Below are positions 6,299-12,058 of a stretch of DNA of 14,084 bases, in pieces. The DNA comes from Methanomethylovorans sp. Its GTDB lineage: Archaea; Halobacteriota; Methanosarcinia; Methanosarcinales; Methanosarcinaceae. The DNA lies in assembly GCA_020854785.1 (NCBI GenBank), contig JAHFZE010000278.1, forward strand, positions 1-14,084, written 5' to 3'. The position numbers and the translations under genes are program-made. The first letter of the stretch is position 1. Each line of letters starts with the position of its first letter. The notes beneath the pieces were generated by a model, which ran no database searches, had not been told where the DNA came from, and saw only the letters and a list, made by a program, of their open reading frames with translations.

Positions 6299-7240
6299 TC
6301 ACAGCATATTTTCTTTTTCAAGCAATGTAAGTGAACGGATCCATTCTCCCTTAGGTTCGCGTGAAGTGCCAACTACAAGCCGTTTCTTCTCGCCCACTAT
6401 TTCCACTACCCCCTGAGCTTCAATAAGCTCCCCTGGTAAAGCCTGTCCTGCGTAAGTATGAGTATAGGACAACACATGGTCTATTTCGGGATGCTCCACT
6501 TTATATACTGCAGGGCTGTCAAAGGCAAGATCAGTATTGGTTACAGTTGCCTCTATTCTCATGGTCCCAATGTCCTCTCCTCGTGCTATCGGCTTTTTTA
6601 TCTGTTCCCAGTCCCTCACGAAAAGCAGGTCGAAATATGTCCCTTTCACCATGCCTCTGTTCCCTTTCCGTTTCTCATGGACTACAAAATCTTCAAAGGA
6701 TATCTCTGGAATGCGTTTTTTATATATCCTTTCCCACATCTCCATGTTTATATCTTCTATTGGTCCGGATCTTTTCTTTTCCTCGGCAATGGCATCTCTG
6801 GCCATGAACCAATATTTCCCATATACTACAAAATCAACATCTGATGTCTCATTCTGCAATCCCGGCAATAAAGAGCCCGTAACTCCCATGTGTGATCTTG
6901 GCACTCCTGCTTTTTCAAGAACGTTTACAATTGCAGCTATCCGGCTATCTGAGACTACAAGACTAGGTATTACCTCATTTGGGGAGAGTATCCTTTTCAC
7001 CTGCTCTTCAGGCACTACATGTACGTCCTCCACCCATTCAGGCCGATGCTTTTGCATAAAATCGAAAGAAACATCGAAATCATACTTGCGGTATCTTTTT
7101 CCGTTCATCTGCCGTTCCCCATTTTCATCGGGTACGTATCTCAGCGTCGAGCGTATTCCATGTGGATGGAAGTAATCGGATACAGCGAATATCCAGTCAT
7201 CCTGAGTTATAAAAAAGTCCCTGAGCCGTGTTTTCAGCAT
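6299..7240 (-). CDS. Predicted nucleotidyltransferase (COG1665-like)
   Basis: The 313-residue protein contains the polymerase-beta-type nucleotidyltransferase motif: Gly122-Ser123 followed by Asp134-x-Asp136 in TGSLLPGLQNETSDVDFVVY, the hG[GS]...DxD pattern that binds metal and nucleotide. The first ~100 residues are a separate region containing a basic, aromatic-rich patch (YRKYDFDVSFDF). The C-terminal ~100 residues contain a beta-rich part (GELIEAQGVVEIVGEKKRLVVG). It looks like the archaeal predicted-nucleotidyltransferase group COG1665, whose substrate is not known to me. The start is supported by GGAGATC at 7244-7250, four bases upstream. It is convergent with DUF2098 and divergent from the M20 gene. 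The fold is likely; substrate and partner are unknown. Confidence 0.75.
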   Translation of the reverse strand: MLKTRLRDFFITQDDWIFAVSDYFHPHGIRSTLRYVPDENGERQMNGKRYRKYDFDVSFDFMQKHRPEWVEDVHVVPEEQVKRILSPNEVIPSLVVSDSRIAAIVNVLEKAGVPRSHMGVTGSLLPGLQNETSDVDFVVYGKYWFMARDAIAEEKKRSGPIEDINMEMWERIYKKRIPEISFEDFVVHEKRKGNRGMVKGTYFDLLFVRDWEQIKKPIARGEDIGTMRIEATVTNTDLAFDSPAVYKVEHPEIDHVLSYTHTYAGQALPGELIEAQGVVEIVGEKKRLVVGTSREPKGEWIRSLTLLEKENML

Positions 7241-7345
7241 TCTGATCTCCTTTTCATTGGATTAAAGATAATAACTCTACTTAGTAATAATCATATTGCA
7301 ATCTCTGCGAACAAAATGATTATGAGCCATCATGAGCAATCTGCT

Positions 7346-7355
7346 CTTATAATTA
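7346..7355 (+). promoter_or_regulatory. TATA-like element before the M20 amidohydrolase gene
   Basis: CTTATAATTA is centred about 27 bases before the ATG at 7378. In archaea transcription begins about 25-27 bases past the TATA centre, so the mRNA would start at or next to the ATG and be leaderless. Confidence 0.45.
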
Positions 7356-7377
7356 AGATGAAAGTTCATATTAGGTG

Positions 7378-8574
7378 ATGTTCCTGCTTCCCCTTGAACA
7401 ATGGATCATACAAAAGCGGCGAGAGTTCCACAGGTATCCTGAACTAAGTTTCAATGAGCATATGACACAAAAGAGGATAATGGATTCTCTAAAGGAATTT
7501 GGTCTGGAAAGCAGTTCTATTGCTGGTACCGGTGTTGTGGCAGACATCGTGGGCAATGGTCCAGGACCATGTATTGCAATACGTTCTGATACAGATGCTC
7601 TGCCAATACAGGAGGAAGAAACCGCTCATAACAGTGAGTATATCTCTTGCCATAAAGGGGTCATGCACGCCTGCGGCCACGATGGTCACATGGCAATTGT
7701 ATTGGGTGTGGCCCGCCTGCTCTTTGAAAAAAGGCATGAGTTCCCTGGAAAAGTGCGGCTGATATTCCAGCCTGCGGAGGAACAATACCCCGGAGGCGCC
7801 AGTCAGGTAATTGAAAACGGAGGGCTTGAAGGTGTTGATGCGATGGTAGGCCTTCATATATTCGGTGATGTGGATGTTGGTTATGTGCGCTTTTGTCCGG
7901 GACCTTTTATGGCAAGTTCCAATGATCTCAGTGTCAGGATCATAGGAAAAGGCGGCCACGTGTCAACGCCTGAGTATTGTGTGAACCCCATTGAAATGGC
8001 TGCTGATCTTATATCCAGGTCACGGAAGGAAGTTTCCGAGAAGGTCGATCCGTCCAGGCATGTCTTTGGCTTTGGTATGATCACCGGAGGTACCCGATCA
8101 AACATAATCCCCGACGAAGTGCAGATCTCCGGAAGTTTCAGGACCTTTAATGAAATGGATACAGTAATCATTGAGAATGTTCTGAAGGATATACTGGGCT
8201 GTATCGTGGATGAGTATTCCATGAAAGAATTTAATTGTGCACCATCTTATGAGCTGGATGTGTTGCATGGTTATCCTGTACTTGTGAACGATCCAGGTTT
8301 CACGGCAGCAGCAAGCAGGTTACTTAAGGACTTATACACTAACGTGGAAGACAATGCATCTCCTATTTTCGGCTCTGAGGATTTTGCTTATTATTTACGC
8401 CAGGTGCCTGGTATGTTCCTTTTCCTGGGCACCCGCAATCCTAAGATAGATATGATAGAGAACAACCATTCCAGCAGTTTTGATATAGATGAAGCCGTCC
8501 TGATGCAGGGTGTGCAAATATTAAGCTCAATTGCTCTTGATTTTTTGGAAAGCCCCGAGAGGTATCTCTCTTGA
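7378..8574 (+). CDS. M20D-type amidohydrolase / N-acyl-amino acid deacylase
   Basis: This 398-residue zinc-dependent enzyme belongs to the M20D group (hippurate hydrolase, IAA-amino acid hydrolase, N-acyl-amino acid amidohydrolase), which remove acyl groups from amino acids. Visible motifs are FHRYPELSFNE near 17-27, RSDTDALPI at 69-77, the metal motif HACGHDGH at 97-104 (Cys99, His101), QPAEE at 131-135, GLH at 158-160, and near the end GSEDFAYYL (332-340) and NNHSSSFDIDE (362-372, His364). The dimerisation (lid) domain lies between. GTG at 7375 and ATG at 7378 are adjacent; I prefer the ATG because it suits the position of the TATA-like element. No separate Shine-Dalgarno is present, since AGGTG runs directly into the start. 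The stop overlaps the start of the GNAT gene by one base. Substrate is unknown; acetylated or other acylated amino acids are likely. Confidence 0.88.
   Translation: MFLLPLEQWIIQKRREFHRYPELSFNEHMTQKRIMDSLKEFGLESSSIAGTGVVADIVGNGPGPCIAIRSDTDALPIQEEETAHNSEYISCHKGVMHACGHDGHMAIVLGVARLLFEKRHEFPGKVRLIFQPAEEQYPGGASQVIENGGLEGVDAMVGLHIFGDVDVGYVRFCPGPFMASSNDLSVRIIGKGGHVSTPEYCVNPIEMAADLISRSRKEVSEKVDPSRHVFGFGMITGGTRSNIIPDEVQISGSFRTFNEMDTVIIENVLKDILGCIVDEYSMKEFNCAPSYELDVLHGYPVLVNDPGFTAAASRLLKDLYTNVEDNASPIFGSEDFAYYLRQVPGMFLFLGTRNPKIDMIENNHSSSFDIDEAVLMQGVQILSSIALDFLESPERYLS
8557..8570 (+). promoter_or_regulatory. Hairpin covering the ribosome site of the GNAT gene
   Basis: GAGAG (8557-8561), loop GTAT, CTCTC (8566-8570) make a 5-bp stem. 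The likely Shine-Dalgarno GAGGT (8559-8563) of the next gene lies partly in its left arm and partly in the loop. It sits just before the TGATG stop/start overlap. Ribosomes finishing the M20 gene would open it, a plausible translational coupling device. Confidence 0.4.
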
Positions 8575-9011
8575 TGATAAAGGTTTTTTCCCCTTTTCTG
8601 AACTCTTCCGTAAAAGATTTTGTGATTAGAGTACTGGCATCCGAAGGTTTTACTTATGACCTGGAGAAGGATCTCGACCTTGATGACATTTCAGCAAATT
8701 ACCTTGAAGACGGCAGCATATTTTATGTAGCTTTCATAAAAGGCAGAATTGTCGGCACATGTGCTGTCAAAAAAAGAAGTTGCAATAAATGTGAGATCAA
8801 AAGGTTGTATGTGCATAAGGATTTTCAAAGAATGGGAATTGGTTCGAAATTGCTGGAAAAAGCTCTGGGATTTGCATGCCAACGTTATGGGACAGCAACT
8901 CTGAAGACCGATCTCTCTCTGGCCCCGGCAATTGCTTTATATTTAAAGACCGGCTTCTCAGTGGAAAAAGAAGAAAAGGGTATAGTATATCTTAAAAAGG
9001 AACTAAGCTGA
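8574..9011 (+). CDS. GNAT family N-acetyltransferase
   Basis: The 145-residue protein has a GNAT acetyl-CoA binding motif A, with beta4 RLYVHKDF followed by QRMGIGSKLLEKAL (Q/RxxGxG), and a C-terminal ALYLKTGFSVEKEEKG segment typical of motif B. Acetyl-CoA is the expected donor; the acceptor cannot be told. The ATG at 8574 shares its A with the TGA stop of the M20 deacylase (TGATG), so the two are translationally coupled. The pairing of a deacylase with an acetyltransferase suggests a linked substrate, perhaps an amino acid or small amine, but that is inference. A TTG at 8571 is a less likely start. It converges with the next GNAT gene, with ten bases between stop codons. Confidence 0.82.
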   Translation: MIKVFSPFLNSSVKDFVIRVLASEGFTYDLEKDLDLDDISANYLEDGSIFYVAFIKGRIVGTCAVKKRSCNKCEIKRLYVHKDFQRMGIGSKLLEKALGFACQRYGTATLKTDLSLAPAIALYLKTGFSVEKEEKGIVYLKKELS

Positions 9012-9021
9012 GATAAGCAAT

Positions 9022-9474
9022 TCAGTCTATGGTTTTGATCAAAGCTATCTCGTCACAGTCAGGGAACTTAGGACAGTTTATGCAGCCACTCCATACTTTA
9101 TGAGGTAGTGTCGATTTGTCCACTCTTACAAATCCATGTTTTTCGAAAAATTGTGGCACATAAGTGAGAGTGAATATCTTCTTTATATGTAACTCGTGTG
9201 CGTCACCCATACAGGCCCTCAGCAACTGAGAACCTATTCCCTGTCTTGCATATTCAGGCTTGACTGCAAACGAAAGTACCTCTGCCAGGTCTTCCCATAC
9301 CACTTGCAGGGCACAGCACCCGATTACCTCGCCATCCTTCTCATATACATAGAAACTGCGGATGTACTGGTACAGCTCATTGTATGATCGGGGAAGCATC
9401 TTCTCCTGTTTCGCATATGCATTGATGATGTTCTTCATTGCTTCGACATCTTTAACGGTGGCCTTACGGATCAT
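9022..9474 (-). CDS. GNAT acetyltransferase, probable short-form N-acetylglutamate synthase
   Basis: The 150-residue protein is a single GNAT domain: motif A PEYARQGIGSQLL at 73-85, and a C-terminal YVPQFFEKHGFVRVDKSTLP segment followed by KVWSGC. A cysteine cluster, Cys131-x2-Cys134-x5-Cys140 (CINCPKFPDCDE), ends the protein and could bind metal. This ending, with LPHKVW...CPKFPxCDE, is what I associate with short stand-alone N-acetylglutamate synthases (ArgA-like, without the kinase-like domain). Such an enzyme would make N-acetylglutamate, the substrate of the ArgB encoded at 3314-4210. The ATG at 9472-9474 is preceded by AAGGAGA at 9483-9489. A different acetyl acceptor remains possible; it is not adjacent to other arg genes. 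Confidence 0.72.
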   Translation of the reverse strand: MIRKATVKDVEAMKNIINAYAKQEKMLPRSYNELYQYIRSFYVYEKDGEVIGCCALQVVWEDLAEVLSFAVKPEYARQGIGSQLLRACMGDAHELHIKKIFTLTYVPQFFEKHGFVRVDKSTLPHKVWSGCINCPKFPDCDEIALIKTID

Positions 9475-9505
9475 TAGATGATTCTCCTTGATCTGTTGAT
9501 ATTGG

Positions 9506-9511
9506 AAAAAA
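9506..9511 (-). terminator. Oligo-T terminator of tRNA-Arg
   Basis: On minus, TTTTTT (complement of 9506-9511) follows the tRNA 3' end by six bases. An oligo-T run at this distance is the usual archaeal terminator for a single tRNA gene. Confidence 0.6.
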
Positions 9512-9517
9512 GTATAG

Positions 9518-9592
9518 CGAGCGTGAAGGGATTTGAACCCCTGGCTTGCAGCTTAGGAGGCTGCCGCCATATCCTGGCTAGGCCACACGCTC
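9518..9592 (-). tRNA. tRNA-Arg (CCU anticodon)
   Basis: On minus the sequence folds as a full cloverleaf. The acceptor GAGCGTG pairs perfectly with CACGCTC and the discriminator base is G (9518). The D arm closes GCC/GGC around a loop holding AGCCAGGATA. The anticodon stem is GCAGC/GCTGC with loop CTCCTAA, giving anticodon CCT (9555-9557), which reads AGG arginine codons. The variable loop is AAGCC, and the T arm AGGGG/CCCTT surrounds TTCAAAT with one G-T wobble. No intron is seen and CCA is not encoded, as in many archaeal tRNA genes. A T6 run follows. Confidence 0.95.
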
Positions 9593-9767
9593 TCTTTGAC
9601 TTCACACTCCTAATAACATTCAATATCTTAAATCTATTGGTACGAATTGGTTTGCTTGCTGGTCATCTTTTCCTTTCTATGCACGGTTTCTGTCAGTTAG
9701 CTGCTTTTAAACCATTTTTGTACTTTAAGGTTTTTCAGTTCAAAAATTTCCGTAGCTTAAGTAATTG

Positions 9768-9789
9768 CTATATATCCTTAATTATAACA
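9768..9789 (+). promoter_or_regulatory. Candidate promoter of the lipoprotein gene
   Basis: Two TATA-like stretches, CTATATATCC (about 9768-9777) and TTAATTATAACA (9779-9789), precede the gene at 9827. The first would give a leader near 29 nt, the second near 16 nt; both include the GAGGT at 9815-9819. Confidence 0.4.
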
Positions 9790-9826
9790 TACGTTCAAGG
9801 TACAAATCTACTATGAGGTATCTCCA

Positions 9827-10309
9827 ATGAAATCAGATCATTTATTAATACTCATATCTATCGCACTGATAATCCTTATATCAGGCTGTTCCTGTCAGAC
9901 ACCTGTTGTTTCCAATGGGTCTGAGAACACAAGTGGTAACCAGACTCCTTCTCCTGGTGAGGACAATGAAGAAGGATTCATGATCGGTGTGGCATCTGTC
10001 GATAATGTGCAGGTGCTTATAATGGAGTCTTTCCCTGTACAGGTAAGTGTGGAAGCTACAGGATATCTTCCGGATGGCTGCACGGACATTGGCAATGTCA
10101 CTACCACGAAAGATGGTAACACATTCTATGTGGAGATAGGCACAATACGCCCAAGGGATGCCTTATGTACACAGGCACTGGTGCCTTTCACAAGGAGTGT
10201 ACCTCTTGATGTGTATGGACTGGAGAAAGGTGTCTACAACGTGGATGTGAACGGCAAGACAGCATCTTTTGAACTGTCTGCTGACAATATCCTTTCGGAA
10301 AATTCCTGA
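9827..10309 (+). CDS. Small secreted lipoprotein of unknown function
   Basis: The 160-residue protein begins with a short charged region, a hydrophobic stretch (LLILISIALIILI) and a lipobox ISGC with the lipid-accepting Cys21. It should therefore be exported and anchored to the outside of the membrane. A Ser/Thr/Asn/Pro/Glu-rich linker (about 25-50) leads to one compact beta domain. Within it, YLPDGCTDIG, TIRPRDALCTQALVPF and VPLDVYGLEKGVYNVDVNGK form a pattern I have seen in bacterial and archaeal lipoproteins of unknown function. Cys85 and Cys114 could form a disulfide. The ATG has GAGGT at 9815-9819 seven bases upstream. It stands alone between the minus-strand tRNA and the hdr operon, with its own promoter and terminator-like hairpin. 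No function is proposed. Confidence 0.85.
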   Translation: MKSDHLLILISIALIILISGCSCQTPVVSNGSENTSGNQTPSPGEDNEEGFMIGVASVDNVQVLIMESFPVQVSVEATGYLPDGCTDIGNVTTTKDGNTFYVEIGTIRPRDALCTQALVPFTRSVPLDVYGLEKGVYNVDVNGKTASFELSADNILSENS

Positions 10310-10313
10310 AAAT

Positions 10314-10343
10314 GTGGCCTTTGTTAGATGGCCACTTTCATTT
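10314..10343 (+). terminator. Hairpin terminator after the lipoprotein gene
   Basis: GTGGCC (10314-10319) pairs with GGCCAC (10330-10335) around a ten-base loop. The second arm is followed by TTTCATTT. It lies four bases after the stop codon. The shape is that of a hairpin-plus-T terminator. Confidence 0.6.
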
Positions 10344-10410
10344 AATCACTTTTAATGTCCCTTGTCACAGACGACAAGTACACATTAACAGGAAATGCCT
10401 TCGATATTTC

Positions 10411-10439
10411 ACCACAGGATACATTATCGCTGATGTGGT
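10411..10439 (-). repeat. Weak inverted repeat after hdrB
   Basis: ACCACA (10411-10416) and TGTGGT (10434-10439) could pair around a 17-base loop. It lies about 20-50 bases past the hdrB stop on minus and might mark the transcript end. The long loop and absence of a T-run make this a weak call. Confidence 0.25.
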
Positions 10440-10457
10440 CTTCCAGGTGCTGTAAGG

Positions 10458-11357
10458 TTAGTTTTCTTCTACCAACGATTTTAGCTTTTCAGCGAACTTC
10501 TTGTTCTTTACTTCATTCAGATGAATGCCCAGCATTTCAGAGGGGAATCCCAGAGCAAGTCCGAGAAGCTGGGAATAATGCAGCACAGGTATATCATAGG
10601 TTTTACCAAATGCTTTTTTTATCTCCGGCTGGCCTGCATCCAGTTGCATATGGCAGAATGGACATGCATTGACTATGCAATCAACGCCTGCTTCTTTTAT
10701 CTTTGATAATTTGTGGTCTGCCATTGCAAGAGATCTCTCTTTAAGGCCTGATCGCATGCCTCCTCCTGCTCCACAGCATTCCATCTTATCGGAGTATTCG
10801 ACGCTCACGGAACCTGTAGCTTCCACAAGTTCATCAAAGAAACGTGGTCGTTCAAAACTGCCAAGTCCCCTGTCCCTGGAAGGTTTTATGAGATGACATC
10901 CGTAGTGAACTGCGACCTTCAGTCCAAGTGGTTTCTCGATGGCTTCTTTTATCTTCCCTGTTCCAATGTCCGAATAAAGGAATTCGGCTATATGGCGCAC
11001 ATCTGTTGTACCTTTGAACTGGCGATCTATCTTGCCCAGATATACATTTGTTTTTTCCCTAAGATCTTCGCTCTCCTTCAATGTGTGGTTTGCATCTGCA
11101 AGAGATCCAAAACAACCATTACAAATTGTAAGAAGATCACGCTGCATATCTTCTCCAAGTGTAATGTTGCGTCCCGCCAATGCCAGCCAGGTGGGACTAT
11201 CAAATGAACGGAAAACCCCGGGTGCAGGACAGCAGGAAGCTCCGGGCAGGTCAGTACAGTCAATGTCCAGCTTTGCAAGGCATATCTTTGTAGCCATCTC
11301 TATTCCCGGATATCTGTTAGGGATGACGCACCCCAGAAAAAGTGCCAGTTGTGCCAT
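10458..11357 (-). CDS. hdrB: CoB-CoM heterodisulfide reductase subunit B
   Basis: HdrB carries the catalytic site that reduces the CoM-S-S-CoB heterodisulfide in methanogens, using noncubane 4Fe-4S clusters held by two CCG domains. Both are intact here. Counting from the ATG at 11357, they are Cys10-x31-Cys42/43-x35-Cys79-x2-Cys82, and Cys154-x39-Cys194/195-x36-Cys232-x2-Cys235. The protein has 299 residues, the usual HdrB size. An in-frame GTG at 11364-11366 is possible, but GGTGAT (11362-11367 on minus) is an ideal ribosome site four bases before the ATG. The gene follows hdrC by 22 bases, forming a CB operon without hdrA or hdrDE. Such a separate CB pair occurs in Methanosarcina, where HdrB2C2 works with a distant HdrA2; that equivalence is inferred. 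Confidence 0.93.
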   Translation of the reverse strand: MAQLALFLGCVIPNRYPGIEMATKICLAKLDIDCTDLPGASCCPAPGVFRSFDSPTWLALAGRNITLGEDMQRDLLTICNGCFGSLADANHTLKESEDLREKTNVYLGKIDRQFKGTTDVRHIAEFLYSDIGTGKIKEAIEKPLGLKVAVHYGCHLIKPSRDRGLGSFERPRFFDELVEATGSVSVEYSDKMECCGAGGGMRSGLKERSLAMADHKLSKIKEAGVDCIVNACPFCHMQLDAGQPEIKKAFGKTYDIPVLHYSQLLGLALGFPSEMLGIHLNEVKNKKFAEKLKSLVEEN

Positions 11358-11379
11358 TTTTATCACCAGTTTATGAATT

Positions 11380-11859
11380 TCAGTCTATGATCTCAGCTAA
11401 TTTACATGCCTTAAGAAGAGTTTTTACCTCATTTAAGGCTTCAAGATCCTTATGCACGGTTTCGGGCAATCTTTCAAGTCCAAGTTCTTCCCTTTTCTTC
11501 ATGTTCATCTCATCTATAGGCACAGCATGTCCGTATTCCAGGAGCAGTTTGATCACTTGTTGATGTTCAGGTAGCATAATGCCCTTATGGGCAGCAATAG
11601 AACGGATCCTGAGGATGGCATCTACTATGTCAATGCGGCGTGGGCAACGCTCCTGGCAGTTATAACATGTAGTGCACATCCACAGCTCCTTATCCTTAAG
11701 CACATCCTGAGATCTCATGGCATGTCTTACAAGTCTGCGTACGTTCAGGCTGGTATGACGACCAGAGGGACAACTTCCGGTGCACATCCCGCATTGCATG
11801 CACTTCAATATATCGATGCCTGCTTCTTTCAGTTGTTGCTGTACATTGTTCTCTTTCAT
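11380..11859 (-). CDS. hdrC: CoB-CoM heterodisulfide reductase subunit C
   Basis: HdrC is the small ferredoxin-like subunit that passes electrons from HdrA to HdrB in the cytoplasm. The 159-residue protein has two complete 4Fe-4S motifs: Cys20-x2-Cys23-x2-Cys26-x3-Cys30-Pro and Cys62-x2-Cys65-x2-Cys68-x3-Cys72-Pro. The remaining C-terminal half is helical and charged. It is first in the hdrC-hdrB operon. The ATG at 11857-11859 has no good Shine-Dalgarno. A TATA-like GTTTATAAGC about 30 bases upstream suggests a very short or absent leader. An out-of-frame ATG (11868-11870) opens a four-codon ORF whose TGA overlaps the hdrC start. The operon is divergent from glnA. Identification is secure. 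Confidence 0.93.
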   Translation of the reverse strand: MKENNVQQQLKEAGIDILKCMQCGMCTGSCPSGRHTSLNVRRLVRHAMRSQDVLKDKELWMCTTCYNCQERCPRRIDIVDAILRIRSIAAHKGIMLPEHQQVIKLLLEYGHAVPIDEMNMKKREELGLERLPETVHKDLEALNEVKTLLKACKLAEIID

Positions 11860-11886
11860 GTTCTGACCATTAATGTATTTCCTATT

Positions 11887-11896
11887 GCTTATAAAC
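11887..11896 (-). promoter_or_regulatory. TATA box of the hdrC-hdrB operon
   Basis: GTTTATAAGC (reverse complement of 11887-11896) is centred about 33 bases before the hdrC ATG, so transcription should start within about ten bases of the start codon. An interrupted dyad GTTC-CA-GAAC (11898-11907) lies directly upstream of the box and could bind a regulator. Confidence 0.5.
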
Positions 11897-12004
11897 TGTT
11901 CCAGAACATCTGCTCCTTTTGCTTACCCTGGTTTTTTTACTTTTTTTAAACTTCTCTCTTTTCGATGTGGTTGTTCTATTCATTTTTGCAGCATATTAGA
12001 AAAG

Positions 12005-12017
12005 TTTATATAATATA
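12005..12017 (+). promoter_or_regulatory. TATA box of glnA
   Basis: TTTATATAATATA is a strong archaeal TATA element. Transcription would begin near 12037, giving a leader of about 20 nt with GAGGT (12047-12051) seven bases before the ATG. Confidence 0.6.
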
Positions 12018-12022
12018 AAGTA

Positions 12023-12053
12023 GGTAATGGGTTACTTAATACCTAAGAGGTAA
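12023..12053 (+). promoter_or_regulatory. Cluster of GGTAA-type half-sites at glnA (candidate NrpR operator)
   Basis: Between the TATA box and the glnA start lie GGTAA (12023-12027), TTAC (12032-12035), TACC (12040-12043) and GGTAA (12049-12053). They form the dyads GTAA-N4-TTAC and TACC-N5-GGTA and the wider pair GGTA-N13-TACC. The nitrogen repressor NrpR of Methanosarcina is reported to bind a GGTAA-N6-TTACC-type operator in nitrogen-regulated promoters. The motif here does not match that spacing exactly, and the last GGTAA overlaps the ribosome site. The position over the start of transcription fits repression. Assignment to NrpR is inferred. Confidence 0.4.
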
Positions 12054-12058
12054 TAGGA

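Noticed and set aside
6537..7175. Plus-strand open frame of 212 codons over the nucleotidyltransferase
   Set aside because: Ser/Pro/Phe-rich composition typical of a reverse-complement frame, and no ribosome site. The minus-strand gene has a motif and a Shine-Dalgarno.
9008..9025. CTGAG/TTCAG stem over the convergent stop codons of the two GNAT genes
   Set aside because: Only about five pairs with an eight-base loop. Two convergent TGA stops give three of those pairs automatically, so it is not distinguishable from chance.
9478..9816. Plus-strand open frame of 112 codons covering the tRNA region
   Set aside because: It runs through the reverse complement of tRNA-Arg and AT-rich spacer; no ribosome site or family resemblance.
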